A model generated the notes under the pieces. It was not told where the DNA came from, did not search any database, and saw only the letters and a program-made list of their open reading frames with translations. The position numbers were made by a program, and so were the translations under genes. A stretch of DNA of 64,000 nucleotides from Ophiosphaerella korrae (lineage: Eukaryota > Ascomycota > Dothideomycetes > Pleosporales > Phaeosphaeriaceae): assembly GCA_028456385.1 (NCBI GenBank), contig JALNQF010000172.1:29354-93353 (forward strand), in the 5' to 3' direction. Below, in pieces: positions 12,520 through 23,253 of this stretch (positions are counted from its first letter, which is position 1; each line of letters starts with the position of its first letter).

Positions 12520-13092
12520 CTTGCCTCACCATTGACAATATAGTTATGGCATTATAGCTAGGCATAAAACTAGCATGGGAATTTGCATAGAGACTAGGTT
12601 CCGGGCGAAAAGACGTGAGATCAAAGGGCGAAAGGTGACATGTTCGCAGTGTTAGTTGGGAAGGTGCAAGATCGAATCGTCCCCACGATGCGGGTTGATG
12701 CAGCCGAGGCTTCCAACCAGGGTCTCAAGCCACCAACACGCCGACCTCCTCTTTTCGGCACGGCTCTCTAACAATCTTCTCCATATGCAGACCATTCCAG
12801 CTGAGAAATGAATCACATACATCGTTATCATTAGTTAGCGTTGATACTCGGCCCTTTCCCTTGCTTGAATTCGGGAAATGAGGCACCCTCTTACACGCGC
12901 GTTTCAACTGCGCCAGGTTCACTTTTTCATATTGACGGACAAGATGTTTTTCAAGACAAGAGATCATGTTCTTGTTGTTCAAGTGTAGTCGGAAATAGGC
13001 CTGGATTGAGCTAAGCTCAAGAACCTTGCCGAGTTTGGCAATTCAATTTTCAACGCTTTCTAATAACTATGAGTCGTCAGAATTTTCCGTCT
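12520..13092. other. Intergenic: promoter side of the Zn2Cys6 gene and 3' side of the hydrolase gene
   Basis: Both neighbours are on the minus strand. A short minus frame at 12725-12982 has no recognisable similarity. No repeats seen. Confidence 0.5.
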
Positions 13093-13877
13093 TCAGTGTA
13101 AGAACTCCTTAATGAAGTTGACTACGCTCCGCTTAGCCCTCTCCAGCCCCTCCTTCTGCTTTGGATCATTTGGATCACCTCTGCAAGCGAATCCATGTGT
13201 TAGTCCAGGGAAGTACACATACTCCCATTGCACGCCAGTCTTGGGGAGCCTATCCAGCGTGTACTTCTTCAATTCCTCTGTAAATGTAGGGTCGTTCTCT
13301 GGAGCAATAATCTGAAACGGCACCTTGATCGCATCGACATCAGAATTTTTAACCAATGATGGATGAGCAGTGGAAGCGGCATCGATGAGCGAAGGATCAG
13401 CTGCGAGCTTGAAAGCTGCCCAGCCGCCGTAACAAAAGCCTACTGCGGCGACCTTTGGGTACTGCTTCTTAAGTTCTTGGGCGGAGGCCTTAACCTGAGG
13501 CCAGCGAGTATCTATACTATTGCGGGCAAGAAAGGCCATGAGATCGAAATTCTTCGCTTTCTCAGGGTCGGAGAGCGCACCGGGGTCTACGACTTCTCCG
13601 TCGAAGCTGTATGCCCGTTACTAGCGTCCTGTCAATTACGAGTTTAAGAGAGAACATACAAGTCAGGCACATAGACGGTAACATTGGCTTCCTTCGCGTA
13701 GTGATCCGCTATGATTCGGATATTGGGAAGTTTCCAACCAAATATATCTGTGATGATGATAACAGCCGCAGCCTTGCTATCGCCAGCCACATAAGCATTG
13801 AGCTCGCCGAGAGTAGCCTCCTTGCCAGTGGTCGTCGCATTCCAAGCAAATCCGGTTTTGCAGTTGTCGCAGACCAT
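13093..13877 (-). CDS. Dienelactone hydrolase family protein
   Basis: Two exons, 13660-13877 and 13093-13606, joined across a 53-bp intron with a GTATGT donor and CAG acceptor; the join restores the family motif YVPDFFDGE. The 243-residue product has the DLH catalytic triad: Cys131 in the nucleophile elbow GFCYGG, Asp178 in APENDPTF, and His210 in GLTHGFACRGD. Family enzymes open lactone rings or hydrolyse esters, classically in catechol breakdown, but many fungal members have no known substrate. No signal peptide is visible, so it is probably cytosolic. The start is the first ATG in frame, and the N-terminus CDNCKTGFAW is typical of fungal members. Confidence 0.92.
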
Positions 13878-14651
13878 AGTGTCGATTTCTCTATAAACAA
13901 AAAAGTGCTCTGCAACGAAATGAGGGGGTTCAAGCTTGGTTTAAAACTGGAAAGATGGGGGGTTCAAGCAATCAAGAATCTGGAGCCGTTTCTGACTCAG
14001 CATCGTCGGAAACCGAGGGGGGCAGTGCCAAGGGAATTCCGCCTACTTGCTGGGAGGACGGTATCATTCCGAAATGCTAGCTAAGATGGTTGGCCCGCAA
14101 TGACGCCATCAAATGGAGAATTGGATCTGGGACGGAGATAAATAAACGAGCGCGAGCGTAAACGCCGCGCCGAGCCGAGCCGAGCCCGGGTACTTTTGAG
14201 CAGTATCTCGCGGCCAAATGTAATCTTGTATTCCAAGCAGACATAAACTAGATTCAATATTCTTACATATCACTGTTGAAAGGAGCAATCCCGACCCATC
14301 AGAGATGGCAGTGGAGGGCGGTGAGGAGGCAGGACCAGACGCGATTGTTTACATTCCTGATTAGTACTAGCGTCAGCCCTATATAATTAGCTGCCCCAAC
14401 ACAGGATAGTTCAATACAATTCCACAATATTCATCAATGACACCTTCAAACATTGTATCCTGAATTGTCTAATTACGTTTAGTTCCATATTCGCGTGTAG
14501 TAGGAGACAGTGCTTGTCCACAGGCATACGACTAAATTAAAAAGTCGTCTTGCCAAAACGCACCTTATTGCATTATCTAAAATTGCTTTTAGTTCTCTGC
14601 AAAAATTCTCCGAGGTAAAACTTGCCATAGGCAGTCATTGTCAAGTTTGAA
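13878..14651. other. Intergenic, no gene seen
   Basis: Contains the dienelactone hydrolase promoter side and the 3' flank of the next gene. A short GC-rich run near 14150-14190 repeats ccgag units. No coding evidence. Confidence 0.5.
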
Positions 14652-15917
14652 TCAGAGACTATCATTACCGTTCGCGCGGTCCGCCAATATGTCCTGATCA
14701 GGAAGAAAGTCTGGATCAAGGGGACGCCAAGTGCAAGCACCGTCTGCGCAGCGTTCATACACAAGCATGAAGGTGTTATTCAACGACGTTCTCTTGTAGT
14801 GGCCGCTTTGCGCCCAAACCAGTCGTTTCTTAGCCCACTGGTCTTCTTTAAACCATAGTACAACCCAGTCTATAGGCACAGACTGGAATCCTGCGAAGTA
14901 CTTGTTCTCGCCGCTGGCATTGTTGGAATATGTAAACTCACTGAAATCAATCTCGTCCGCATCCAATACTGGAGGATGAGCTTCCCTACCTGTAGCATCG
15001 GCTTTCGTAAATGAAGCCTTCGAGCAGGAGGTGCAAACGCGGTAGAGGGCACCTTCCCGCTTAAAAGAATCTTCATACTCTCGAACATCGATATGGTAGA
15101 TGTCATAGAAGGGATCGCTCGGGATTACGACCCTTCGAGCGACAAAACCAAAGATGTACATTTCCCATGACCATCCAAGTTCCGCCTCCTTGTTCGACTC
15201 TCTCCAACGCGGTTCACACATATCTGGACTTACCCAGAAGTTGTATGCATGAGCAAATTCGTGCACCAATGTTATGGCCAGCAGAAATAAACCTCGAAAA
15301 TACCCATTTGCGTCAGCAGGGCTGAGCAAGTACTTTCGGTAGAGTTCGTTGATGACAATGACTGGGCATCCATGACCCGTACGAGTTGCAGGTTTATTCA
15401 AAGGCAAAAGACTGGGCTCAAAGTACTTAAAGAACGGGCAGTATTCTTTCCACCGAAACGTTTCACCACTTAAATCCTCTGAGCTATGACCTTCTGGCGC
15501 GAACGTAAGAGTAATGACTCGGCCAACATGATATATGTTCTCTTTGACGTTTGCTAGACTGTCAGGGCTTTGAGTACCCGAATTCGATTGGATATACTTG
15601 CCTGATGAGTTGACATGACGCTCACCATACGTCAGACGACAAAACCACGCTAATGCGTAATCATCTGTCAGAAAAAGCGACGCAAGCTGAAGCGCTGGTT
15701 CAATCTGCCGAAATACGTAGCTAGAGAACTGGCCTGGCCCGGTGACCCAGCGATCCATAAACATGGGAAGAATATTGTTCGCTAGGTCGGAACTCCGGCT
15801 TGGTCCACTTTTAGGCGATCTGGACGCGCGCAGATAGCGAAAGTATTGTGGCAGCAGCAAGCTGAACATGTGGTCCTCCAAAACTGTCTTTGTCACCTGG
15901 CTGACGGCCATGCTCAC
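14652..15917 (-). CDS. Uncharacterised protein with an HExxH zinc-metallopeptidase motif
   Basis: A single open frame of 421 residues; I do not recognise the family. The key feature is LVHEFAHAYNFWV with HEFAH at residues 219-223, the zinc-binding HExxH signature. About 20 residues later comes NKEAELGWSWEMYIFG, with Glu244, Glu246 and Glu252 as candidates for the third ligand, as in gluzincin-type peptidases. The stretch before it (RGLFLLAITL) would form the helix leading into the motif. The C-terminal third has two Cys pairs (CTSC, and later CADGAC) and a WVVLWFKEDQW block. There is no clear signal peptide. It may be an intracellular zinc peptidase or an inactive relative; catalytic function is inferred from the motif only. 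The long intact frame and even codon pattern support a real gene. Confidence 0.7.
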   Translation of the reverse strand: MSMAVSQVTKTVLEDHMFSLLLPQYFRYLRASRSPKSGPSRSSDLANNILPMFMDRWVTGPGQFSSYVFRQIEPALQLASLFLTDDYALAWFCRLTYGERHVNSSGKYIQSNSGTQSPDSLANVKENIYHVGRVITLTFAPEGHSSEDLSGETFRWKEYCPFFKYFEPSLLPLNKPATRTGHGCPVIVINELYRKYLLSPADANGYFRGLFLLAITLVHEFAHAYNFWVSPDMCEPRWRESNKEAELGWSWEMYIFGFVARRVVIPSDPFYDIYHIDVREYEDSFKREGALYRVCTSCSKASFTKADATGREAHPPVLDADEIDFSEFTYSNNASGENKYFAGFQSVPIDWVVLWFKEDQWAKKRLVWAQSGHYKRTSLNNTFMLVYERCADGACTWRPLDPDFLPDQDILADRANGNDSL

Positions 15918-16823
15918 CAGGATGTGCTCAGGTCCAACTTTCTGTTTGAGTAAATTATGTGTTGCATTATATTAGAGAGGCTAAAAAACCTTCATGCCCG
16001 TACAATGTAAAAGTGAAGGCATGTTTCTAGACCTAGGCTCTGAGTGTTCAGTATATGCATTGTGTAGATATGAAGTGTGATGTGGAACGAGCAAGAATAT
16101 GGTTGATCTAGGTATTGTTGGCTTTTAGGTATCCTGGGAATGGTACAACGGCATAAAGTATATGCCACTCTAAGGTTCTTCCGTAAAATTTGATAATTCG
16201 CACTGTTGGTGGCGCATTTATGCGAACCTTAAACAACATATGTAGTCTATCCTGCCGGACCCTTGTGCTCGCTACTATTGCTTATATGAGAAAAGATCCT
16301 TTGAGGTAATTGCGCGATTCCTAACTTGACAGCCGTAAAATTAAATTGGTTGCCACCAAGATCAAAAATACTTCTTTGACAGCGCTGGGAGATGAGGATC
16401 GTCGAAGTTGGGCATGCATGCATACAACTCGTTGTGGAGGGATATCAGCACTCATGCTAGTATCGTGTATTTAGAAAGGTCTAGAAGCAAAGCGGCATGC
16501 GATTTTCATTTTGCCTATCATCACCTACACACACAGCGCTGCTATGCGGTGACGTTGACCAGTGAAGTAGCTTGTTGACGATTATTGATTACGAAAATAG
16601 GCTGAAGACGTGGTTTACTGTAGATATGTCAGTTCTAAGATTGGACGATGGCAGGGAATCCAACGCAGGAGAAGCTATCCGCTACGCTAGTCCCTGTCGA
16701 AGATGTCACATGGGCTGGTTTGGGCTCCTCCTCCGGACACCTTCGCTGCCACCATCGTTAACTTCTAACCAATCGTGTGCACATTCTCTACATTTGCTCT
16801 TCTATTTGAGGTGCATCTTTTCT
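15918..16823. other. Intergenic, no gene seen
   Basis: About 900 bp between two minus-strand genes; it should contain the promoter of the HEFAH gene and the 3' flank of the acyl-CoA ligase. A plus-strand frame at 16572-16850 overlaps the ligase end and has no similarity to a known family. Confidence 0.5.
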
Positions 16824-18661
16824 TTAGAGTTTCGCCAGCTGTCTGGCTGAAGTGACCCATTGCTGGACTTCTGAACAGGTCTCGTGGTCAACAGGAAAAA
16901 CCTTCGGGCCTAGAATCTTCTTCTGCACTTTCCCTGTGGCCGTCTTGGGCAGCTCGCCATCAACAATGCGCAGAAGGGTCGGTAGCTTGTATCCTGCTAA
17001 TTTGTCACGCAAGTCCCGGCGCACATCCGCTATGGTCAGCATGTACTCAGTGTTGCCATGCGTTTCTAGGAAGGCGTCCGTCAGCTCCTCTTCTTGAAGC
17101 GAGATCAATGCTGCCACGCGTTGCCCAAACTCCTCATCGGCAACACCAACCACCATTGCTTCCGCAATGTACGGCAAGCTGAGCAACTCACGTTCAACGT
17201 CCAATGCCGAGATTTTGTACCCGCCCGATTTGATGATGTCGAGAGATGCTCTTCCCACGATGTAGTAGTATTTTCCTTCCCTCCGCGCAATATCACCTGT
17301 TCGGAAATAGCCATCCTTGTCGTGAGCTTTGGAAGTGGCTTCAGGATCCTGCAGGTACTTTAAGAACATATGCTAGATATTACTCAGAAAGATGACGCAA
17401 AGAACTACCAAGCTATACTCACCGGACTTTTGACAAGTACCTCACCCTCTTCACCCTCCGACAGTTTCACGTCAACACCGCTCGCAATTTCACCCACCGA
17501 GCCACCAGGCGCCTTTTTGTCGTCCAGCCGGACTTTGAAGATGGCCCCAAACTCGGTTGCCCCATAACGCTGAACAATCTTCTTCTGCATCAACATGGTC
17601 CAGAAATCGTTGAGAGGCCGGGGTAATGCTGACGTCCCACATAGGCATGCGCGAAACTGCCTCGCTCCGGCAATGTACTTGGCCAACTCGTGAGACGGCA
17701 GCTTACACAGTGTCTGTTGGTAGTAGCGTCGCATTCGCATGTATATGGTAGGCACCCCAGAGAAGAAGGTCAGTCGTTGACGAGGGTTGGTAGCACCTTG
17801 CCTCCATCTTTCCCACGTCCATACCTCATCGAAACCTCCGCTGTGGAACTCAATACGACTGCCTGAGATAAGAAAGGGGAAGAAATTGATCCCGACGCCG
17901 GTTGCATGATGTACAGGAAGGACATGAAGCATGACGTCGTCCTCGTTCAATCTGTAGTGGTCGGCTACGGATAGAGCGCAATCAAATACGAAGGATCTCC
18001 GCATTACGGCCCCTTTCGGAGGTCCTGTTGTACCGCTCGTGAAGATGACAACACCAGGTGCATTCTCTTCCAATGCACGGTCTGATGAAATAAGAATATC
18101 TTTTGGGTCGAGGACTGGAGTATACGTGCAAGGCGCTATCGGAACACCGCGAAAGTGCTCATTGCTGGTCGTTGCAATACGTTTCTCTAACTCACAGCAC
18201 TTCTCAAGGTCAAATGAGCTAACAAGGACTAGAGCTGATTTTGACTTCTCGACAAAGTATGCTGCCTCCTCTACTGGTAACGCAGGAGTGATTGGCACCG
18301 CGGCAGCACCAACTGCGAGGACCGTCAACATGGCCACTGTAAATTCATAACCGCCAGCGGCCACAATGGCAATGTAAACCTCGTCTCTACGCTCTAGCGA
18401 TTCGAGCGTCAACGTATCCATGGCACTCAAAACCGTTTCGCGCAGAGCGAGTACATCAGACAGGAGCTCCAAATGAGTCCTTTGATGATTGGAGCGAACA
18501 TCATCGATGGCAACACGCACAGGGATCCGACTCGCGTATCGGAGCAGCCGGCTAAAAAGAGGCTACAAGAAGTTAAAAAAAAAAAAAAGTTGAAATTGAC
18601 GGGATTTATGGGTTCATACTGTGTTTGGGAGAACGTTGGTACCCGCATGAGTTGGGACCAT
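16824..18661 (-). CDS. AMP-binding acyl-CoA ligase, malonyl-CoA synthetase (ACSF3)-like, with PTS1-like C-terminus AKL
   Basis: Three exons, 18620-18661, 17423-18562 and 16824-17372. The introns are 57 and 50 bp, with GTATGA and GTGAGT donors and TAG acceptors. The product is 576 residues. The ATP-binding P-loop TSGTTGPPKG lies at 189-198 and the A5 motif YGATEFG at about 347. The hinge region reads GRASLDIIKSGGYKISALDVE, very like malonyl-CoA synthetases. The catalytic Lys motif near the C-terminus is LPKTATGKVQKK. The enzyme would convert a carboxylic acid, ATP and CoA to the acyl-CoA. The last residues are QLAKL, so a peroxisomal location is likely. It is separated by about 2 kb from, and divergent to, an acyltransferase and an acyl-CoA oxidase. 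The malonate preference is inferred from resemblance only. Confidence 0.88.
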
Positions 18662-20741
18662 GAAAGACCTATCCTCCATGATGCTGGTGGTACTGTGAAA
18701 GGGTCAACTACCCCGTCAATGACCATCTCGAAAAGGTAATGCCGAGGTATGGATCGCGCACCTAAAGTAAGATCGAGTCGACTGAAGCTGTCATTATATG
18801 TACTGGTCTCTGCCGAATAGCAACAACGACATGGCCCCCTGCCGATCGTCCTCGCTCCACGCAGCACCATAGGAGCTGACCCCGACTGGAGCCTACCCCG
18901 CAGCCTTGTCGCTTCCAGCGACAAACAGTCTCACATCCTCAAAGCAAGCCTGCATAGTGAACGAGGATGATCATTCGGCCCGGCTTGGACTTGATTTTAA
19001 TCGCACATAATATTGGACCCTCGAGACCACCCTATCGGCGGACCGCCAGCATGGATGGCGCGGAAACAGCTCTTATCCGAATGGTTCATTGCCTTTGAGC
19101 GCGGAAATAATCAACATTATGCGAACCACACGTCAGCATACCAATCTGCTATCAGCCGAATCCTGCTGGATGGCAACAGGTTTAGTCGTGATTGTACCAA
19201 GTCAAACCATATCACATTTGAATCGTTTCTTCGAGTCAATATTAAAGCGACGGACAAATTTACAGCCATCCATTCTTGGGCTATGGTTATGCTTTTTTAG
19301 GTAAATCACGACCTGTTTCACACCCATTTGAAGCGCTCGCTAATTTCATTTGTAAAGTGCCAATTGTTTGTGCTGTCGTCTTCTCCTACCGCTCGATTGG
19401 CAGAGCAGAGAGCCTGCATGTGACCAGGGTGGCATGATTCTTGGGGCACTACAAGTTTACAGCGCCTTCTCCAACTCATACTCTGTGGTCTATGGCATTG
19501 TGCCGATTAACCACCGAGGGAGTGGTGGCTTGCAGAACAGAAGACGAGCATCCCTAGTATTGCTAGATAGACTAACAACAGAAATACAGTTGCACGATGC
19601 ACATTACGATATATAGCGTCCGTTTCGAGCACACCAGCCACACCTGACGCCAATTTCACTGGCCGATTTTTGGCTTCCCGTGTCATAGGTGACTTTGCTG
19701 GCAAGAAGTCTTGACTCCTCAGCGCTCCACCCGCGACGTGTCTCCTCACGACTGATGCTTTAACAAGTGAGTCTTCCTCGCTTACGCAATTTCCGAATCC
19801 ATCGATATGTGAGGATTCTCACCGCTCCCTGGCTGAGTCACCTCGATTGGGCCCTATCCAATCAATGTGTGTAATGACGTTTTCCTCGCCGTTCCACGTA
19901 CTGTGCTCGCGCTTCTTCCATGCACCTGGGCTTCGAGGAGCCTCATTTGGTCACCACACAAGGCGGCGACTCACACCCTACGCTACCAGCCAGACTCGCG
20001 GGATCTCAATGGTGGCTTGCCTCACCCAAGCGCATAGTCTAGCCGTGGCCAATCCACAAGTTAGGAATCTCGCGGACTAGCCACGCACACCGTGCCGCAT
20101 CTCTCCTATAGGCAACATCACCAAGGACGCATTCTGTCAGCGAGGCAGACCGATGGGGCGGCCAAAGAGGGCCTGCCTGACCCCCTGTAAGCCAGGATAT
20201 GGCTGGAGGACGCGAATTTATTCGATCGCTTTCAGTGTTCTGTGTGCTGTCGCCTGATGCCCCGCTCCCGTGAGATGTGTGTTTGCTGCGCGAGAAGCAA
20301 ACTGGGCAAGAGATTACCTTTCCTGTCCCAAGTCAGTGGAGCTCTATGAACGTTCCCGCAGCTCCGGCTGCATCTCGCCTGCATCCGCGAGGTTTGACAC
20401 CCAGCACGGTGAACGAGGCGGACGGGGCATCGGGAGAACGAAACGTTGGGCGCGCAAGTCAAGGGACAGGGGCGCTCGAAAAAGCAAAGCTTAGTCGGGG
20501 AAGCGGAACAGCAGGGCCGTGTATTACTCCTTGCAGGTAAGTGGAGTTTAGCGCATTCGGCCCGCCAAACGATCCCAGTGCCGCTTGCCGTTACACGACA
20601 CGCTCGAAGGACCTTGCGGTGAAGGGGGTAGAAATGACAGCTCTTGTGGTCCCTTTCTGCAGGTTTGTTCGTCCATATTGAAGGTAGGGTATGCCTGTGG
20701 CACGCTTGTGATATATATACTAACTAGCAACAGACCCAGCC
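18662..20741. other. Long divergent intergenic region between ligase and acyltransferase
   Basis: Just over 2 kb containing the divergent promoters of the ligase (minus) and acyltransferase (plus). Several frames of 70-100 codons exist on both strands (for example around 19013-19300 and 20270-20494), but none shows family motifs, and they overlap each other. No repeats or palindromes were recognised by eye. Confidence 0.45.
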
Positions 20742-22553
20742 ATGGCTTTAGGCCTTTTTCTAACATTGCGTAAGCCCTGGCTGCTAGATTTTATTGCTAG
20801 CATCGCATCCCGCACTTTTAGAATGATTGTGAAGTCGGAGTGCCCTCTGCCACCGGAGAGTCGGTCATTCCAACTTTCCTTCCTAGACCAAAACGTGGTT
20901 CGTGTTTACACCCAAACGTTGACCATCTTCCCAGTGAGTATGCCTGCTGTTCGTTTCCTAACGTGCTGACCTGTCGATTAGTTTCCTGACCAGAATGAAG
21001 CTGAGGCTGCTATTACCGCCATTAGTGGTGGGCTGCGCTTAACTTTGCAGCGATTTCCATTTCTTGCTGGTACTCTCAGTCTCGCCAACCGTGAATCCGG
21101 AAAATTGGCGTTGAATTATCCTACCGAGATTGTTGATGGGCATATGGACAAGTTGTTAAGAGTAAAGCAAATACCCTTTGACAAGAAAAAATTTCCTTAC
21201 GCCTACGACCAGCTCCGACGAGATGGTATGCCATCTAGCGCATTCCACGCCGCTATGTTTGTTCCAGACGACTTTGTCGACTTTCCCGGCATCCCCGAGT
21301 TTGGCGAGGGCCAAGTAGACTTCACAAAAAGTGATGCACCGGTAATGAGAATCCAAGCGTGCTTTATTCCCGGTGGCCTCGTACTAAGCATGTACATCCA
21401 TCACAGCATGTTTGACTGCTCGGGAGTAAGTTCTTTCTGGACTGCTCTTAGTGCGAACGTCTCCAAGGTTTCTGGGAAGCGTACGCTTGAGAAGGACGAA
21501 CACTTCGGTATGATAGCACGGTGCCTTGAACACTCTCATCACTAACTTCCGAAGCACCCCTGAGCGTCGCCGAGGAGCAGTCTTCTTTGCGAATGCAACT
21601 GGAGGCTCGTACTCGACGTCACTTAACCGACAAGCCGGTTGCCGATTCTTACTGTGATGGAATATATCGGTACGAACGGACGTTACCTCCAGACACGGCA
21701 TGCTCGCAGAAGATTTTCGTAGTGCCAGCGGCACGCGTCCGAGAGTACCGCGAGAAACTACGACGCCATTTTCCTGAAAAAGAGCCGCCCACCATGTGCA
21801 ACGTGCTTGCTGCGCTGGTATGGACGCACGTAACGCGTGCAAGGGGAAAGCGTTTGATGAGCAACGGCCATACGGAGACGAATATTGGCATCGCCACCGA
21901 CTTGCGAAAAAGACAACAGCCGCCCGAGACTGGAGAGTACATGGGTAACATGGCCCTATTCTCGAAGGGCACGCTGCAGATTTCTGATTTGATGGCCGAG
22001 GACCGGTGAGTATCTTCCCCTCACCTTCGCCTTGACCTGTAACACCTCAGGTTGCATTGACTGCTACCAATATCGGCGACACCAAACTGCCTACTAGTCA
22101 AGCTGACATACATGCAGTGTAACCAACCGAACCATAATCCACGTCATCAAGAAAATCAAAAGCACTATCGGCAAAGTCAACAATAGCTGGATCGCCCAAC
22201 AGCTAACCTTCTTCAAGTCAATTGAACGCATCAGGGATACGGAATGTGCTCTTGCTCTACGGTTTGGCACCGACATTTACATCACATCTTGGCTAAACTT
22301 TGCCGCCGACCTTCGTTGGGGCATTCCTGGTACAGACCTGGACAGGGAGTCTCTGGATGGCAGGCCTGAATTCATCAGGCGCCTGTACAACCCAAGCGAT
22401 GGCGGCATGATATTCCTTCCCCGAAGGAGGTCACTAGTAAACAACGCGGAGGCGCCGTTCGAGATACTAGTCCGGCTCGCGAAAGAAGACATGGATCGCG
22501 TGTTGAATGAAGAGGGCGGGTTGAAAAGCTGGGCTGACGCTGTGGTCGATTGA
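20742..22553 (+). CDS. Acyltransferase of the BAHD / trichothecene 3-O-acetyltransferase-like family
   Basis: Four exons, 20742-20933, 20982-21507, 21555-22005 and 22118-22553, with GTGAGT, GTATGA and GTGAGT donors; the joined product is 534 residues. The active-site motif HHxxxD is seen as HHSMFD at residues 204-209. The N-terminal block FQLSFLDQN and the LQRFPFLAGTL segment are typical of fungal acyltransferases related to trichothecene 3-O-acetyltransferase. The second conserved block near the C-terminus is DLRWGIP, a variant of the usual DFGWG. The enzyme would move an acyl group from acyl-CoA to a hydroxyl or amine of a small molecule; donor and acceptor are unknown. An alternative start is the ATG at 20823, which would drop an atypical 27-residue N-terminus. 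Confidence 0.87.
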
Positions 22554-23253
22554 TTTTTAGCATTCGACTTAGGGCGTCGATGCACATTGTGCATCTTTGA
22601 GCCCTGTAGGTTTGCTTGGTGTACTGATGCACCATGTTGGGTTTCCTATCTCTCGGAGTGTCAGGTATTAGGGAGTGCCCCTGGTTTTTGTTTTCATGGG
22701 GTTGGGTTGGGTCTGGACATCTGATATCCTGTATAACTACTTTGCTTTTGGGGGACTAGCAGGCGCCATTTCACTAAGGCGGGGTGTTCTTTGGTCTTCT
22801 CTTATCATATGGTTTTCTGCGCTTGTTAGCTTACTCCATGTTGGTCGTGTGCTTGAAACTACTATGTCGCACGATGCAGATGCGCGTCACAGCCACAGCT
22901 TTGTAATCGTAAACATTATCAGATCCTCAGCCATCATCACATATTGTGACCAGAGGCCTTGTAAGTATGATAGGTATCGTGGCTTCCTGTTGAGATACCG
23001 AGAGTTACCCCAGGTTTACCGGATGTTGTCCACTAGTAACAACACCCCGCATTATGACGTGACGCCATATCAAGCACCTCCGCAACATCTCTCAATACCG
23101 AGGCAAGGATTGGGTGAGCACCATCTGGACAAGTTCTGTTTCATGATTTGCTATGTCGTGCCAACTCCAACGGCTATCGGCTGCGCTCCATCTAGAGACA
23201 AACTAAGTCGTGCTGTAACACGTTAGGCGACTGCATAAGCGACCGACTCTGCC
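22554..23253. other. Intergenic between acyltransferase and acyl-CoA oxidase
   Basis: 700 bp with a 183-codon open frame (22675-23226) that has no recognised motif and a starting codon that is not ATG. I treat it as non-coding. It should contain the acyltransferase terminator and the oxidase promoter. Confidence 0.5.

Noticed and set aside
22675..23226. A 183-codon plus-strand frame between acyltransferase and oxidase
   Set aside because: No ATG at the start, no motif, and it fills a normal intergenic distance.
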